Origin: an uncultured Collinsella sp.
GTDB lineage: Bacteria > Actinomycetota > Coriobacteriia > Coriobacteriales > Coriobacteriaceae
Assembly: GCA_902478985.1 (NCBI GenBank)
Contig: CABSNH010000094.1
Location: 1 to 6,148 of the forward strand
Length of the DNA: 6,148 nucleotides
Direction of reading: 5' to 3'
In this document: one piece after another, positions 5,923 through 6,148 of the stretch
Layout of the letters: the number at the start of each line of letters is the position of its first letter
Position numbering within the stretch: position 1 is the stretch's first letter
Made by a program: the position numbers and the translations under genes
Notes under the pieces: model-generated
Seen by the model: the letters and a program-made list of their open reading frames with translations, nothing else
What the model was told of the DNA's origin: nothing
Database searches by the model: none

Positions 5923-6148
5923 ATGAAAAAGGTTTTACGTGTCACAACCAGTTTTTCTCTGGCTGCTCTTCTGACATTTTCGTCATTGATGAGTCCTGTA
6001 GTTGCTGCTTACGGGTTGAACGAGGCGAAGCCCGCTGAAGCTGTGACGGATGTGGCTTCTGCAGGTGATGACGGAGTAACTTCACGCGGTGACGATGTTG
6101 AAGGCAGCGAGGCCACCGTCGACCAATCTCCGGTTGAAGGGGATAGTG
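5923..6148 (+). CDS. Secreted acidic protein, N-terminal part (3' end outside window)
   Basis: Seventy-five codons run from an ATG at 5923 to the window end without a stop. GGGGA (5912-5916) lies 6 nt upstream as ribosome binding site. Residues 1-6 (MKKVLR) are basic and 7-27 hydrophobic, ending in VVAA, so a Sec signal peptide with cleavage after Ala29 is likely. There is no lipobox cysteine. From residue 30 on the chain is low-complexity and acidic: I count 12 Asp/Glu against 2 Lys/Arg in 46 residues, with many Ala, Val, Ser, Gly and Thr. Such acidic linkers commonly begin large cell-wall or surface proteins, but no domain is visible yet and I assign none. It is divergent from the glycosyltransferase operon and shares its control region. 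Confidence 0.75.
   Translation, partial: MKKVLRVTTSFSLAALLTFSSLMSPVVAAYGLNEAKPAEAVTDVASAGDDGVTSRGDDVEGSEATVDQSPVEGDS

Overview
The window looks like an accessory surface-polysaccharide locus from a fairly GC-rich, monoderm-type bacterium. A Coriobacteriia such as Collinsella fits the protein styles and base composition. This is an inference from family resemblance, not from a marker gene. No rRNA, tRNA, CRISPR array, insertion sequence or transposase is visible.

Layout: (1) Positions 1-831 (+) hold the C-terminal 276 residues of an AAA-ATPase-like / PD-(D/E)XK family protein. Its nuclease-like active site is visibly eroded. (2) Positions 841-1860 (-), convergent with it across a 9-nt gap, encode a GT2 glycosyltransferase of the galactofuranosyl/rhamnosyltransferase type. 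(3) Positions 1861-2061 are a divergent intergenic region with a perfect 18-bp palindrome and a good minus-strand promoter. (4) Positions 2062-3432 (+) encode a polytopic membrane protein with a large outside loop, of no family I can name. (5) Positions 3429-4574 (-) encode a membrane acyltransferase (acyltransferase-3 family). Its stop codon interlocks with that of the membrane protein. (6) Positions 4579-5679 (-) encode a second GT2 glycosyltransferase, 4 nt upstream of the acyltransferase in the same operon. (7) Positions 5680-5922 are an AT-rich divergent control region with two matching 19-bp inverted repeats, a related 12-bp palindrome and candidate promoters in both directions. (8) Positions 5923-6148 (+) hold the start of a secreted, strongly acidic protein cut by the window edge.

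Working model (inference): the two cytoplasmic GT2 enzymes add sugars to a lipid-linked glycan, the acyltransferase adds acyl groups, and the 456-residue membrane protein handles or extends the glycan at the outer face. The two divergent intergenic regions carry different dyad elements, so the two glycosyltransferase transcription units may answer to different regulators.
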